Counted from the stretch's first letter, positions 46,623-55,910 are shown. The stretch: DNA of 64,000 bases from Psychrobacter sp. UBA6766 (GCF_002453355.1 NZ_DKGQ01000036.1:5532-69531), one strand, 5' to 3'. The notes: a model not told the origin generated them from the sequence alone. Translations and numbers: made by a program.

Positions 46623-46991
46623 TCACAATACTTCTGGTGCTAGTGATACAATTTTCATAAACTGATCACCACGTAGTTCACGAGTTACCGGTCCAAAAAT
46701 ACGAGTTGCAATCGGTGCTTTGTTTTGGTTCAACAATACCGCAGCATTGTCATCAAAACGCAGAACAGAACCATCAGGACGACGAACGCCTTTTTTGGTA
46801 CGAACAACTACAGCATTCATCACGTCGCCTTTTTTAACACGACCACGCGGAATGGCTTCTTTAACCGTTACTTTAATAATGTCGCCAACTGATGCATAAC
46901 GACGATGAGAGCCACCCAGTACTTTAATGCACTGAACTCGTCTTGCACCGCTATTGTCTGCAACTTCCAGCATCGATTCAACCTGAATCAT
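46623..46991 (-). CDS. rplN: 50S ribosomal protein L14
   Basis: A 122-residue L14 starting MIQVESMLEVADNSGARRVQ. ATG 46991 is used; the open frame runs 23 codons further into non-conserved sequence. It is the first gene of the spc operon and has a gap of about 180 bases before it. Confidence 0.97.
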   Translation of the reverse strand: MIQVESMLEVADNSGARRVQCIKVLGGSHRRYASVGDIIKVTVKEAIPRGRVKKGDVMNAVVVRTKKGVRRPDGSVLRFDDNAAVLLNQNKAPIATRIFGPVTRELRGDQFMKIVSLAPEVL

Positions 46992-47172
46992 AGCGTTACT
47001 CCACACGTATGAGCAATAAAAACCAGTTGCTGCCGCTAGCACAGAATGAGTAGTCGGCATTTTAATAATAATAACCGCTGCTACTCTTAATGTGAGTGAT
47101 TTACGCTCGGCGCAATCAGCATCCTTAAAAAGGCGGCTATTTTAACAGCTTCTGGCTTTTAATGCAATTTAC

Positions 47173-47445
47173 TTAGATTTTTTCTACTTTTTCAACCACT
47201 TCAACCAAAGTCCAAGACTTGGTTTTTGAGATTGGACGCGTTTCTTTGATGCGGACAAGGTCGCCTTGTTGACAAACGTTATCTTCATCATGAGCTTTGA
47301 TTTTTGTAGAACGACGAAGCTGTTTGCCATACAAAGGATGACGAACCAGACGCTCAATCAAAACTGTGATGGACTTGTCCATCTTGTCGCTGACAACTCG
47401 TCCTGTCAATACGCTAGCATTAGCTGTTTGATTGTTATCGCTCAT
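47173..47445 (-). CDS. rpsQ: 30S ribosomal protein S17
   Basis: A 90-residue S17 with the OB-fold core VLTGRVVSDKMDKSITVLIE and the HDEDNVCQQGDLVRIKETRP motif. It overlaps rpmC by four bases and is the last gene of the S10 operon. Confidence 0.98.
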   Translation of the reverse strand: MSDNNQTANASVLTGRVVSDKMDKSITVLIERLVRHPLYGKQLRRSTKIKAHDEDNVCQQGDLVRIKETRPISKTKSWTLVEVVEKVEKI

Positions 47446-47639
47446 GAGTCGCCTCGTTGTTTCTCGTTAATCAAAGTCTGGATCTGAGCAATCGTACGAC
47501 GATTGCTTCTGACTTCATGGGTATTACCCAACTGACCAGTTGCTTTAGCCATACGAATACGGAAAGCATCAAGTTGCTTTTCATCAAGTAACTGAGTCAG
47601 TTCTTCTAATGATTTATCACGTAATTCACTGATCTTCAT
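47442..47639 (-). CDS. rpmC: 50S ribosomal protein L29
   Basis: A 65-residue alpha-helical protein starting MKISELRDKSLEELTQLLDE. It overlaps rpsQ by four bases and abuts rplP. Confidence 0.97.
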   Translation of the reverse strand: MKISELRDKSLEELTQLLDEKQLDAFRIRMAKATGQLGNTHEVRSNRRTIAQIQTLINEKQRGDS

Positions 47640-48052
47640 TACATTATCGTCCGCTTAACAATGGTAGTTTTAAAGGGCAGTTTTGCTGCAGCAAGCGTTA
47701 ACGCTTCGCGAGCAAGTTCTTCTGAAACCCCTTCGAGTTCATATAGCACTTTACCAGGTTTGATTTCGCATACCCAGTACTCGACTGGACCTTTACCTTT
47801 ACCCATACGTACTTCTAGTGGTTTATTGGTAATAGGTTTGTCTGGGAATACACGAATCCAAATCTTACCGCCACGCTTAATTTTACGAGTGATGGTACGA
47901 CGTGCTGCTTCAATTTGACGGGCAGTCATACGACCACGAGTCAACGATTTTAGACCAATTTGTCCGAATGCAACGGTGCTTCCACGATGAGAAAGACCTG
48001 TGTTACGACCTTTATGCATTTTACGAAACTTGGTACGTTTTGGCTGTAACAT
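47639..48052 (-). CDS. rplP: 50S ribosomal protein L16
   Basis: A 137-residue L16 starting MLQPKRTKFRKMHKGRNTGL, with the conserved GKGKGPVEYWVCEIKPGKVL near residue 80. Confidence 0.98.
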   Translation of the reverse strand: MLQPKRTKFRKMHKGRNTGLSHRGSTVAFGQIGLKSLTRGRMTARQIEAARRTITRKIKRGGKIWIRVFPDKPITNKPLEVRMGKGKGPVEYWVCEIKPGKVLYELEGVSEELAREALTLAAAKLPFKTTIVKRTIM

Positions 48053-48055
48053 AGT

Positions 48056-48784
48056 TTAACCTCTGTCTGAGTTTCGACGGTTTCCGTTTCCACGACCACG
48101 GCGTTTTGGCGCACGAGGCTTCTCTTCGTTGACGGGATTATAAACACTGTTCATACCGTCAAGGATTTCGCCACGGAAAATCCAAACTTTTACACCGATA
48201 GTGCCGTAAGTTGTCTCTGCACGAATTGACGCGTAGTCAATATCAGCACGGAGTGTATGCAATGGCACACGACCTTCACGGTACCATTCAGTACGAGCAA
48301 TCTCAGCACCGCCAAGACGGCCAGACAGCTCAACTTTGATACCTTTAGCACCAGAGCGCATACTGTTCTGAACCGCACGTTTCATCGCACGGCGGAACAT
48401 AACACGGCGTTCAAGCTGGCTACCGATACCGTCTGCTACCAAACGTGCATCAAGATCAGGTGATGTGATTTCTTCAATATTGACCTGAGCAGGAACGCCC
48501 ATAATTTTGGTCAATTCTTTTTGAAGTCTTTCGATATCTTCGCCTTTTTTACCGATAACAATACCAGGACGCGCAGTGGCGATGGTAATCTTAGCAGCAC
48601 CAGTAGGACGCTCAATCATAATATTGCTGATCATAGCGTTGTCTAGTTTTTTACGAAGATACTCACGAACTTGAATGTCGTTGATGAGGTATTCTGAGTA
48701 TTGTTTAGGGTTAGCATACCAGTTTGCGTTATGCTTTTTGACAACACCAAGACGAATTCCGATTGGATGTACTTTTTGACCCAT
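48056..48784 (-). CDS. rpsC: 30S ribosomal protein S3
   Basis: A 242-residue S3 starting MGQKVHPIGIRLGVVKKHNA. It has a KH RNA-binding domain (GIVIGKKGEDIERLQKEL near residue 75). The C-terminal tail (KRRGRGNGNRRNSDRG) is Arg/Gly/Asn-rich and slightly longer than in E. coli. Confidence 0.98.
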   Translation of the reverse strand: MGQKVHPIGIRLGVVKKHNANWYANPKQYSEYLINDIQVREYLRKKLDNAMISNIMIERPTGAAKITIATARPGIVIGKKGEDIERLQKELTKIMGVPAQVNIEEITSPDLDARLVADGIGSQLERRVMFRRAMKRAVQNSMRSGAKGIKVELSGRLGGAEIARTEWYREGRVPLHTLRADIDYASIRAETTYGTIGVKVWIFRGEILDGMNSVYNPVNEEKPRAPKRRGRGNGNRRNSDRG

Positions 48785-48787
48785 AAC

Positions 48788-49117
48788 TTATTCTCCTACC
48801 TTTATAGTGATGTGACAAGTACGCTTACTGATACGATCAGCGCGACCTTTAGCACGTGGTAGGATACGTTTTAGCGTAATGCCTTCATCGACATAGATGG
48901 TTGACACTTTAAGAGTATCAATATCTAAACCGTTGTTATGTTCAGCATTGGCGATGGCTGAGTCAAGACATTTCTTAACGAACACAGCGCCTTTTTTATT
49001 ACTATACGTTAGGATATCCAAAGCACGCTCGATAGATTTGCCACGAACTTCATCAGCAACGAGTCTAACTTTTTGTGCCGATATGGCGGCACCGCGTAAT
49101 TTTGCAGTTACTTCCAT
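48788..49117 (-). CDS. rplV: 50S ribosomal protein L22
   Basis: A 109-residue L22 starting MEVTAKLRGAAISAQKVRLV, with the beta-hairpin LKRILPRAKGRADRISKRTC that lines the exit tunnel. ATG 49117 is used; the frame is open 24 codons further, but that part lies inside rpsS. Confidence 0.97.
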   Translation of the reverse strand: MEVTAKLRGAAISAQKVRLVADEVRGKSIERALDILTYSNKKGAVFVKKCLDSAIANAEHNNGLDIDTLKVSTIYVDEGITLKRILPRAKGRADRISKRTCHITIKVGE

Positions 49118-49127
49118 GGTAAGCACC

Positions 49128-49403
49128 TTATCTCTTAGCTTTTTTGTCAATGCCATGACCACGATATGTACGAGTCGGGGCAAATTCACCTAGTTTATGA
49201 CCAACCATCTGCTCGCTCACGATAACCGGTACATGAGTACGGCCGTTGTGAACAGATAAGGTTAGGCCAACCATTTGTGGCAAAATCATCGAGCGGCGCG
49301 ACCAAGTTTTAATTGGTTTGCGTGAGTTGGTGTCTAATGCATTCTCAACTTTAGCAAATAAGTGCGCGTCTATGAATGGACCTTTTTTCAATGAACGAGG
49401 CAT
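49128..49403 (-). CDS. rpsS: 30S ribosomal protein S19
   Basis: A 91-residue S19 starting MPRSLKKGPFIDAHLFAKVE and containing GHKLGEFAPTRTYRGHG. Confidence 0.98.
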   Translation of the reverse strand: MPRSLKKGPFIDAHLFAKVENALDTNSRKPIKTWSRRSMILPQMVGLTLSVHNGRTHVPVIVSEQMVGHKLGEFAPTRTYRGHGIDKKAKR

Positions 49404-49415
49404 GAAATTCTTCCT

Positions 49416-50243
49416 TTATTTCTTCTTGGCGCGGCGGCGGATGATCATACTGTCAGTACGCTTATTATGACGCGTTTTAAGTCCTTTAGACTTCTGACCC
49501 CAAGGGCTGGTTGGATGGCGACCTTTGTTACGACCTTCACCACCACCATGTGGGTGATCAACCGGGTTCATAGCGACACCACGAACTGAAGGACGAACAC
49601 CGCGCCAACGTGAAGCACCGGCTTTACCAAGTGATTTCAAGTTGTTTTCAGTGTTAGAAACTTCACCAATAACAGCACGGCAGTTCACGTGAACGCGGCG
49701 AGTTTCACCTGAACGTAGACGTAGAATAGCATAAATACCGTCACGACCTAGTAGCTGAACGCTTGCACCCGCAGAGCGAGCCATCTGTGCACCTTTACCG
49801 ATTTTAAGTTCGATATTGTGAATCACAGTTCCCAGTGGGATGTTTTTTAGCGGTAAGCAGTTACCTGGACGGATTGGAGAGTTCTCTCCTGACATTACTG
49901 TATCACCAACTGCTTGTTTTTTAGCAGCAATGATATAGCGACGTTCGCCATCAGCGTACTTAAGTAAAGCAATGTGTGCAGTACGGTTTGGATCGTATTC
50001 GATACGCTCAACCACAGCTGGGATATTGTCTTTAGTACGTTTGAAATCGATAACGCGATAATGATGCTTATGACCACCACCGATATGACGAGTTGTTATG
50101 CGACCGTTGTTATTACGACCACCTGACTTACCTTTTGATTCGACAAGTGCTGCAAACGGACGACCTTTGTAAAGGTGTGGATGCACCACTTTTTCAACAA
50201 AACGACGGCCTGGTGATGTTGGCTTTGCTTTTACGATAGGCAT
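49416..50243 (-). CDS. rplB: 50S ribosomal protein L2
   Basis: A 275-residue L2, a peptidyl-transferase-centre protein. The conserved MNPVDHPHGGGEGRNKGRHP motif, with the functional His, is near residue 225. Length and order are usual. Confidence 0.98.
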   Translation of the reverse strand: MPIVKAKPTSPGRRFVEKVVHPHLYKGRPFAALVESKGKSGGRNNNGRITTRHIGGGHKHHYRVIDFKRTKDNIPAVVERIEYDPNRTAHIALLKYADGERRYIIAAKKQAVGDTVMSGENSPIRPGNCLPLKNIPLGTVIHNIELKIGKGAQMARSAGASVQLLGRDGIYAILRLRSGETRRVHVNCRAVIGEVSNTENNLKSLGKAGASRWRGVRPSVRGVAMNPVDHPHGGGEGRNKGRHPTSPWGQKSKGLKTRHNKRTDSMIIRRRAKKK

Positions 50244-50254
50244 GAGTGTAATCC

Positions 50255-50605
50255 TTATTCGTTGATCGCTGTTTCACTAGTAGAAGTAGTCGTATTTGCG
50301 ACTTCTTCACCAGCATCAGCCATTTGTACATCTTGACCAGCTTTTAAGGTAACATAGGCTTTTTTATAGTCGTTACGACGGCCGATACTCTTACCAAAAC
50401 GCTTTGTCTTACCTTTAACATTCAAAGTGTTTACTTTAGTAACTTCAACACCTTCAAACATCAACTCAACTGCTTTTTTGACTTCAAGCTTAGTAGCATT
50501 AGAATCAATTTTAAATACCTGAACACCAAGTGAGTCGCCAAGCATTTGAGATTTTTCTGAGAATACAGGTCCTCTTAGGATCTGATAAAGTCTTGCGTTA
50601 TTCAT
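50255..50605 (-). CDS. rplW: 50S ribosomal protein L23 with acidic C-terminal tail
   Basis: A 116-residue L23 starting MNNARLYQILRGPVFSEKSQ. The core (about 1-95) includes VNTLNVKGKTKRFGKSIGRR. The final 20 or so residues (EEVANTTTSTSETAINE) form an acidic, Ser/Thr-rich tail not found in the 100-residue E. coli protein. It overlaps rplD by four bases. Confidence 0.96.
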   Translation of the reverse strand: MNNARLYQILRGPVFSEKSQMLGDSLGVQVFKIDSNATKLEVKKAVELMFEGVEVTKVNTLNVKGKTKRFGKSIGRRNDYKKAYVTLKAGQDVQMADAGEEVANTTTSTSETAINE

Positions 50606-51204
50606 GCTAGTGCTTCCTCAAATTGTTTCGCAGCTTCAACTGACATGATTACTTTATCAAAAGCAATCAAGCTCACTGGATCCACTTCGTTTGTACCAAG
50701 TACATTGACGTGTGGAATGTTGCGAGCAGCTAAGTATAAATTTTCGTCAACTTCTTTGGTGACGATGAGTGCACGAGGTGCGCCCAAATCATTTAACTTT
50801 GCAATCAGCTCTTTGGTTTTTGGGCCAGAAACGCTTAGCTCTTCAACCAAAATCAAACGCTCTTGGCGAATCAATTCGGCTAGGATGCACTGCATCGCAC
50901 CGCGATACATTTTGCGGTTAACTTTCTGTGACCAATCTTGTGGTTTGGCTGCAAATGCACGACCACCAGAACGCCAGATTGGGCTACGAATAGAGCCTGC
51001 ACGAGCGCGACCAGTACCTTTTTGGCGCCATGGCTTGATGCCACCGCCAGAAACTTCGGCACGGGTTTTTTGAGCGCGTGTACCTTGACGAGCACCAGCA
51101 AGATATGCGGTGACGACTTGATGCACTAATGCTTCGTTGAATTCACGACCGAAAGCCGTATCAGAAAGCTCAACTGCCGCCCCTGTAACTGTTTTTAAAT
51201 CCAC
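50602..51204 (-). CDS. rplD: 50S ribosomal protein L4
   Basis: A 200-residue L4 with the tunnel loop RAEVSGGGIKPWRQKGTGRA near residue 48. In E. coli L4 also represses the S10 operon by acting on its leader; here a long leader is present but regulation is not shown. Confidence 0.98.
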   Translation of the reverse strand: MDLKTVTGAAVELSDTAFGREFNEALVHQVVTAYLAGARQGTRAQKTRAEVSGGGIKPWRQKGTGRARAGSIRSPIWRSGGRAFAAKPQDWSQKVNRKMYRGAMQCILAELIRQERLILVEELSVSGPKTKELIAKLNDLGAPRALIVTKEVDENLYLAARNIPHVNVLGTNEVDPVSLIAFDKVIMSVEAAKQFEEALA

Positions 51205-51218
51205 GTTAATCCCCTTGC

Positions 51219-51857
51219 TTAGGCTTTGACTGACGGACGTACGATGACATCGCCACCGGTGGCACCAGGGATTGCACCCTTGATGACAAGTAACCCTTTT
51301 TCAACATCAACCGATATCACTTCTAGGCCTTGGACGGTAACGCGTTTGTTACCCATTTGACCTGGCATTTTTTTGCCTTTGAAGACTTTACCTGGTGACT
51401 GGTTTTGACCAGTTGAACCAAGGACACGGTGAGAAACTGAGTTACCATGAGTGGCATCTTGCATGCTAAAGTTGTGACGCTTTACGCCGCCTTGAAAGCC
51501 TTTACCTTTACTCTGTCCTGTGACATCTACAATCTGACCTTGTTCGAACAAGTCAGCTAGGATCTCACCACCAATCTCACGACCTTCAAGATCGCTGTCA
51601 TTGGCACGAAATTCCCAAACACCACGACCAGCTGCAACACCAGCTTTAGCGAAGTGACCTTTTTGTGCAGCAGTTACGCGGCTGTCACGACGAGTACCTG
51701 TGGTAACTTGAATGGCTTGATAGCCATCTACATCAGTATTTTTTACTTGAGTAATGCGGTTAGCATGGACCTCAACCACTGTGACAGGGATAGATTCGCC
51801 TGCTTCAGTGAAGATACGGGTCATGCCGCATTTTTTACCGACTAAACCGATCGCCAT
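51219..51857 (-). CDS. rplC: 50S ribosomal protein L3
   Basis: A 212-residue L3 starting MAIGLVGKKCGMTRIFTEAG. The loop GSTGQNQSPGKVFKGKKMPG near residue 147 holds the Gln that is methylated by PrmB in E. coli. Confidence 0.98.
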   Translation of the reverse strand: MAIGLVGKKCGMTRIFTEAGESIPVTVVEVHANRITQVKNTDVDGYQAIQVTTGTRRDSRVTAAQKGHFAKAGVAAGRGVWEFRANDSDLEGREIGGEILADLFEQGQIVDVTGQSKGKGFQGGVKRHNFSMQDATHGNSVSHRVLGSTGQNQSPGKVFKGKKMPGQMGNKRVTVQGLEVISVDVEKGLLVIKGAIPGATGGDVIVRPSVKA

Positions 51858-51906
51858 TTTAGACCTCTTTATATCTTATATTAATGGGTTGGGTGTGTAA
51901 TGTGCA

Positions 51907-52218
51907 TTAACCCAAAGCAATTTGAACGTCAACACCCGCCGCTAAGTCTAACTTCATTAGCGCATCCACAGTTTTGTCGGTAGGCTGAACGATATCAACC
52001 ATACGCTTATGAGTACGGATTTCGTACTGGTCACGAGCGTCTTTATTAACGTGTGGAGAGGTTAGAACGTTGAAGCGCTCAATGCGAGTCGGCAACGGTA
52101 CAGGACCACAAACTTGCGCACCGGTGCGCTTTGCAGTATCAACAATCTCTTGTGCAGATTGATCAATCAGACGATGATCAAAAGACTTAAGACGGATACG
52201 GATTCTCTGGTTAGCCAT
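51907..52218 (-). CDS. rpsJ: 30S ribosomal protein S10
   Basis: A 103-residue S10 starting MANQRIRIRLKSFDHRLIDQ, also the NusE antitermination factor. It is the first gene of the S10 operon, preceded by AGGAG and a long leader. Confidence 0.98.
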   Translation of the reverse strand: MANQRIRIRLKSFDHRLIDQSAQEIVDTAKRTGAQVCGPVPLPTRIERFNVLTSPHVNKDARDQYEIRTHKRMVDIVQPTDKTVDALMKLDLAAGVDVQIALG

Positions 52219-52645
52219 GCCAGCAAGCTCCTAATATGTGCTTTTGTCATTCTTGTTTTGAAGATATGAGCAAAAGCCGTTTGGTTAAATATTCACTTTA
52301 AGCGGCCTTCTGTTCTTAACCAGAATGAGTTCGTTACCGGAACTTATAGCGTGCCAAAAGCAAAATAGTTTAAAGCCCCGCCGACCCTTCCATTATAGGA
52401 TGTCAGCAAAGGCATAATGAAATAGTGCTAGAAACGATGCTCTAGCTGTCATAGCGCCAGCTGTTTAATTGGCTGCGCATATATAATTCAGTGGTGTGTA
52501 TTATACATAGTATTTTACTCATTGCAAGCGCAATATCTGTGGTGTTTTGAGATATTACCCTTTATAAACAAGCCTTTTTATCCATAATATCTTCCTCTAA
52601 ACCTTAGCTGAACCTTTCAATAATGGCCAGAATTTTAATCTATCA
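52219..52645. other. S10 operon leader and upstream region
   Basis: About 430 bases between rpsJ and rng. The part from 52494 to 52219 is predicted to be transcribed as the rpsJ leader (see the promoter entry). Segments around 52280-52320 can pair (GGCCGCTTAAAG with AACGGC-type arms), but I cannot confirm a defined fold. A second TATAAT at 52393-52398 on the minus strand has no good -35. No coding sequence was seen. Confidence 0.5.
52501..52528 (-). promoter_or_regulatory. Sigma70 promoter of the S10 operon
   Basis: On the minus strand TTGCAA (52528-52523), 16 bases, then TATAAT (52506-52501). Both boxes are near consensus. The expected start near 52494 gives a leader of about 275 nt before rpsJ. 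Confidence 0.72.
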
Positions 52646-54238
52646 CTAGTCTAAAACAATGTCATATTGCTCTTGGGTATAAAGATTTTCTACGTCAAAC
52701 GTAATCACTCTACCTAATAGATATTCTAAGTCCGCTACGGTGTCGGATTCTGAGGTCAGAAGTAAATCAATTACGGCGGCATGCGCAACCACGGTGAATT
52801 TTTTTGGTGAGTTGTAAGTACGCGCACAGCGCATGATTTCGCGAAATATCTCAAAGCAGACGGTTTCAGCCGTTTTCACAAAGCCGCGACCCTGACAGGT
52901 TGAGCATGGTTCACAGAGCTGCTGACCAAGGGATTCTCGGGTACGTTTACGCGTCATCTCAACCAGCCCAAGCTCACTGACTTGGGTGATTTTGGTTTTG
53001 GCGTAGTCTTGCGCTAGCTGCGCTTGTAAGCTCTCTAAAATATCGTCTTTATGCTGCTGCTCAAGCATATCGATAAAATCTAGGATAATAATACCACCAA
53101 GATTTCTTAAGCGTAATTGCCGAGCAATGGCATGAGTGGCTTCTAAATTGGTTTTATAAACCGTATCTTCTAACGAACGCCCGCCGACAAAAGAGCCGGT
53201 ATTAACATCGATCGTCGTCATGGCCTCTGTTTGATCAATGATTAGATAACCGCCAGATTTTAAGTCGACACGGCGTTTTAAGGCGTCACGCAAATCGTCT
53301 TCGACACGGTGGACGTCAAACAAAGACGGCTCGGCGGTATAATGCACTATGCGGTCATAGACAAAAGGCACAAACTCTTTGGCGAAATAACGGACCTGCT
53401 CATAGATTTGCGCGTTATCAATCACTACTTTTTCGGTATCGGCATGCACCAAGTCACGAATGGAGCGCAGCGGCAGTGATAATTCTTGATAAATGAGCTC
53501 AGAGCTTTGATTTGGTTTTGTTTCTTGGCGACGGGCACAAATGGTGCGCCAGAGCTGCAATAAATAGTAGATATCTTCTTCAAGTTTATTAACAGGTACG
53601 CGCTCAGCGGCGGTACGCGCAATCAGGCCACCTTGTAGGTTGACCGTTTGCATCAGGCTCGCAAGCTCTGTTTTTAGCCGTGTGCGCTCTTCTTCGCCAT
53701 CAATTCGCTGCGAGATACCGATATGGTCGCTCGATGGTAGATAGACCAAGTAACGTGATGGTAGCGATATATTGGTGGTTAAACGCGCGCCTTTACTGCC
53801 AAGCTGGTCTTTGGTGACTTGAACTAAGATACGCTGGCTTTCGTGCAGCCGATGTTGAATGAGAGTCTTTGAAACGGCCACGACCTCGGTACTTTGCGCG
53901 CTGACAACGGGCGGTGTAACCGCCAAATCTTCAGCAGAGGCTTCTATAATAGAACGTTCATTATCGGTATTCTCTGAGGTCTTGTGCTTATCTTCGGTGA
54001 CGGGACGCGGCTCGCGCTGCATATCGTTGACATGTAAAAATGCCGTTCGTGACTGGCCAATATCGACAAAAGCTGCCTGCATGCCAGGAAGTACGCGTAC
54101 TACCGTCCCCAAATAGATGTTGCCAACCAAACCCAATTTATGATGACGCTCAATATAAATCTCGCCCAAGACACCGTTATCTAACACGGCGACGCGGGAT
54201 TCCATGGGACTAATATTAATCAGCAGCTCTTCGGACAT
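52646..54238 (-). CDS. rng: Ribonuclease G
   Basis: RNase G trims the 5' end of 16S rRNA and degrades some mRNAs. The 530-residue protein has an N-terminal S1 domain (about 35-120), interrupted by an insertion rich in acidic and polar residues (about 80-115). The RNase E/G catalytic core has DVNTGSFVG (near residue 335) and the metal-binding ILDFIDM. The zinc link is CEPCSTCQGRG. ATG 54238 is used; an upstream GTG (54256) is open. It probably follows maf. Confidence 0.95.
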   Translation of the reverse strand: MSEELLINISPMESRVAVLDNGVLGEIYIERHHKLGLVGNIYLGTVVRVLPGMQAAFVDIGQSRTAFLHVNDMQREPRPVTEDKHKTSENTDNERSIIEASAEDLAVTPPVVSAQSTEVVAVSKTLIQHRLHESQRILVQVTKDQLGSKGARLTTNISLPSRYLVYLPSSDHIGISQRIDGEEERTRLKTELASLMQTVNLQGGLIARTAAERVPVNKLEEDIYYLLQLWRTICARRQETKPNQSSELIYQELSLPLRSIRDLVHADTEKVVIDNAQIYEQVRYFAKEFVPFVYDRIVHYTAEPSLFDVHRVEDDLRDALKRRVDLKSGGYLIIDQTEAMTTIDVNTGSFVGGRSLEDTVYKTNLEATHAIARQLRLRNLGGIIILDFIDMLEQQHKDDILESLQAQLAQDYAKTKITQVSELGLVEMTRKRTRESLGQQLCEPCSTCQGRGFVKTAETVCFEIFREIMRCARTYNSPKKFTVVAHAAVIDLLLTSESDTVADLEYLLGRVITFDVENLYTQEQYDIVLD

Positions 54239-54452
54239 AATATTTTCTCTTATCACTCAGCTTTCTTGCGAAGCGTTCATAGTTTGGTAGCCTTACAGTG
54301 TACCAAATGCACCTTGTGTTTGCCCATTACCCTACCGTGTCATTATGTGCAAATGGTTGAATGGTAGCTATTGGCAACTTCACTTAAAGCCGCGCCGTTA
54401 ACCGCTCTTGACCAAATATGTCCTACACTTATCTATTGGTCTGTTAAGCGCT

Positions 54453-55172
54453 TTAGACTTTTCTGTCAGCGCTAACATCTGTGATATTTTTAATTAACGT
54501 CAACGTTTGCGCAAGCGGTAAGCCAACCACATTGGTATAGCTGCCATTAATACGGCTAACCCATGCCGCGCCCAAACCTTGAATACCATAGCCACCAGCT
54601 TTATCAGCAGGCTCGCCACTTTCCCAGTAATCTCGCATCATCTCTTCGGTTAAGGGTATAAAGGTCACTTCGGTGCGCTCAGTGATTTGTTGCTGATGAA
54701 CGACTTGAAATGCCCTTTCAGAGTTTGAAGAGTTTGAAGAGTTTGAAGAGTTTGAAGAGTTTGAAGAGTTTGAAAGCTTAGCCGATAATAATACTTGAGT
54801 AGCTTGCACTGCTGTCCATACTTGATGAGTGCTATCAGACATCTGCTGCCACATGCGATAAGCATCTTCACGACTATCGGGCTTAACCAATACCGTTTTA
54901 TCATCTGCCAAGACACCAATAGTGTCAGCGGTTAAAATGATAAAAGACTCAGATAAATCAGCGTAATCAGTATGATTATCCTTTAACTCTTTATTCAATC
55001 GTTCTAGCGCGGCCTCCGCCTTGGTAGCAACCATACGTTCAATATAATCTTTAGGCGCTTCATTAGCTTGCGGCGTTTCATCAATATCGACGCTCATAAC
55101 CGTAAATTCTAGTTGCGCCCTTTTGAGCAGCTCATGGCGACGCGGCGAGCCAGAGGCTAAAATAAGTTCCAT
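54453..55172 (-). CDS. maf: Maf-family nucleotide pyrophosphatase with internal SNS repeat
   Basis: Maf proteins hydrolyse non-canonical or excess nucleotides to monophosphates. The 239 residues show SGSPRRHELL, DETP (near 31), ADTIG (82), KPDSREDAYRMWQQMS (98) and the late GYGIQGLGAAWVSRINGSYTN. Residues 134-151 are six exact Ser-Asn-Ser repeats, lying in what should be a surface loop between two strands of the fold; E. coli homologues of about 195 residues lack it. ATG 55172 has GAGA upstream; the longer open frame is rejected. Confidence 0.93.
   Translation of the reverse strand: MELILASGSPRRHELLKRAQLEFTVMSVDIDETPQANEAPKDYIERMVATKAEAALERLNKELKDNHTDYADLSESFIILTADTIGVLADDKTVLVKPDSREDAYRMWQQMSDSTHQVWTAVQATQVLLSAKLSNSSNSSNSSNSSNSSNSERAFQVVHQQQITERTEVTFIPLTEEMMRDYWESGEPADKAGGYGIQGLGAAWVSRINGSYTNVVGLPLAQTLTLIKNITDVSADRKV
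54721..54774. repeat. Six perfect 9-bp tandem repeats inside maf
   Basis: GAGTTTGAA is repeated six times without error (54 bases). The unit is a multiple of three, so copy-number change would alter protein length but not the frame. It encodes (Ser-Asn-Ser)6 in Maf. Confidence 0.97.
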
Positions 55173-55243
55173 CGCTATTCTCTCATTGTATAAATTTATG
55201 ATTTTTTGATTTTCTGGTTTTGCAGGCCGATGAGAATATGAAG

Positions 55244-55729
55244 TTAGCGAGCAAATTTGCGTAATGCCAATAGCACCAATGGCCAACTGATAATGCTCAT
55301 TAATAACGACAGTGCAGATTGGGCGACAAAAGTGTTTTGGATAAACAGCTGTAATATCCATAAGCTCACTTGGAAAACAATCAATCCTAGACTTGCTATT
55401 AACCAAGCACTGATGGTATTTAGTTGTCTGATATAAATACTAGTGATTTTTATTACCAGTGCCACCGTTACTGCTGCAAAAGCTTGCTGACCTAAATGGG
55501 TATCCATTAATAAATCAGCGATAATGCCGATGATAAAGGCGCTAAAAATCCCGATATAACGCGGCTGAAACAGTAACCAAAAAATAAGTACCATGATCAT
55601 AATCATGGGACGCAATGTTGCCATGCTTGGACTTAAGGGATATACACTCAGCGATGAGGCGACAATAAAACTCAGTATAATCAAGGCAGGGAGCACCCCA
55701 GTTGCATTATCAGAATCATCATATGCCAT
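55244..55729 (-). CDS. mreD: Rod shape-determining protein MreD
   Basis: A 161-residue membrane protein with about five helices that works with MreB and MreC in the elongasome. The pattern PALIILSFIVASSLSVYPLS and RYIGIFSAFIIGIIADLL near residue 55 is typical. It lies downstream of mreC after about 180 bases and upstream of maf. Confidence 0.93.
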   Translation of the reverse strand: MAYDDSDNATGVLPALIILSFIVASSLSVYPLSPSMATLRPMIMIMVLIFWLLFQPRYIGIFSAFIIGIIADLLMDTHLGQQAFAAVTVALVIKITSIYIRQLNTISAWLIASLGLIVFQVSLWILQLFIQNTFVAQSALSLLMSIISWPLVLLALRKFAR

Positions 55730-55910
55730 GAGTACTTACCTTTAGCGAGAGTTTAGCAGTAGCTATTTAATAGTTCATTTAGTATCGAAAGGAATAGCAG
55801 CGCTGATTAATAAGATAGTTTTGAATACTATTTATTTTATTTGTCTGTCTAGGCGTCTATGCTATAAATGATGACGAGCTATGCAGACTTACAAATAAGC
55901 TGACAAGCTC

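Noticed and set aside
54721..54774. CRISPR array or frameshift hot spot
   Set aside because: The units are 9 bp, contiguous and without spacers, and the frame is kept; it is a coding tandem repeat.
54453..55406. maf as a 317-residue protein
   Set aside because: The added 78 residues overlap mreD and lack any Maf similarity; MELILASGSPRR is the normal family start and has a ribosome site.
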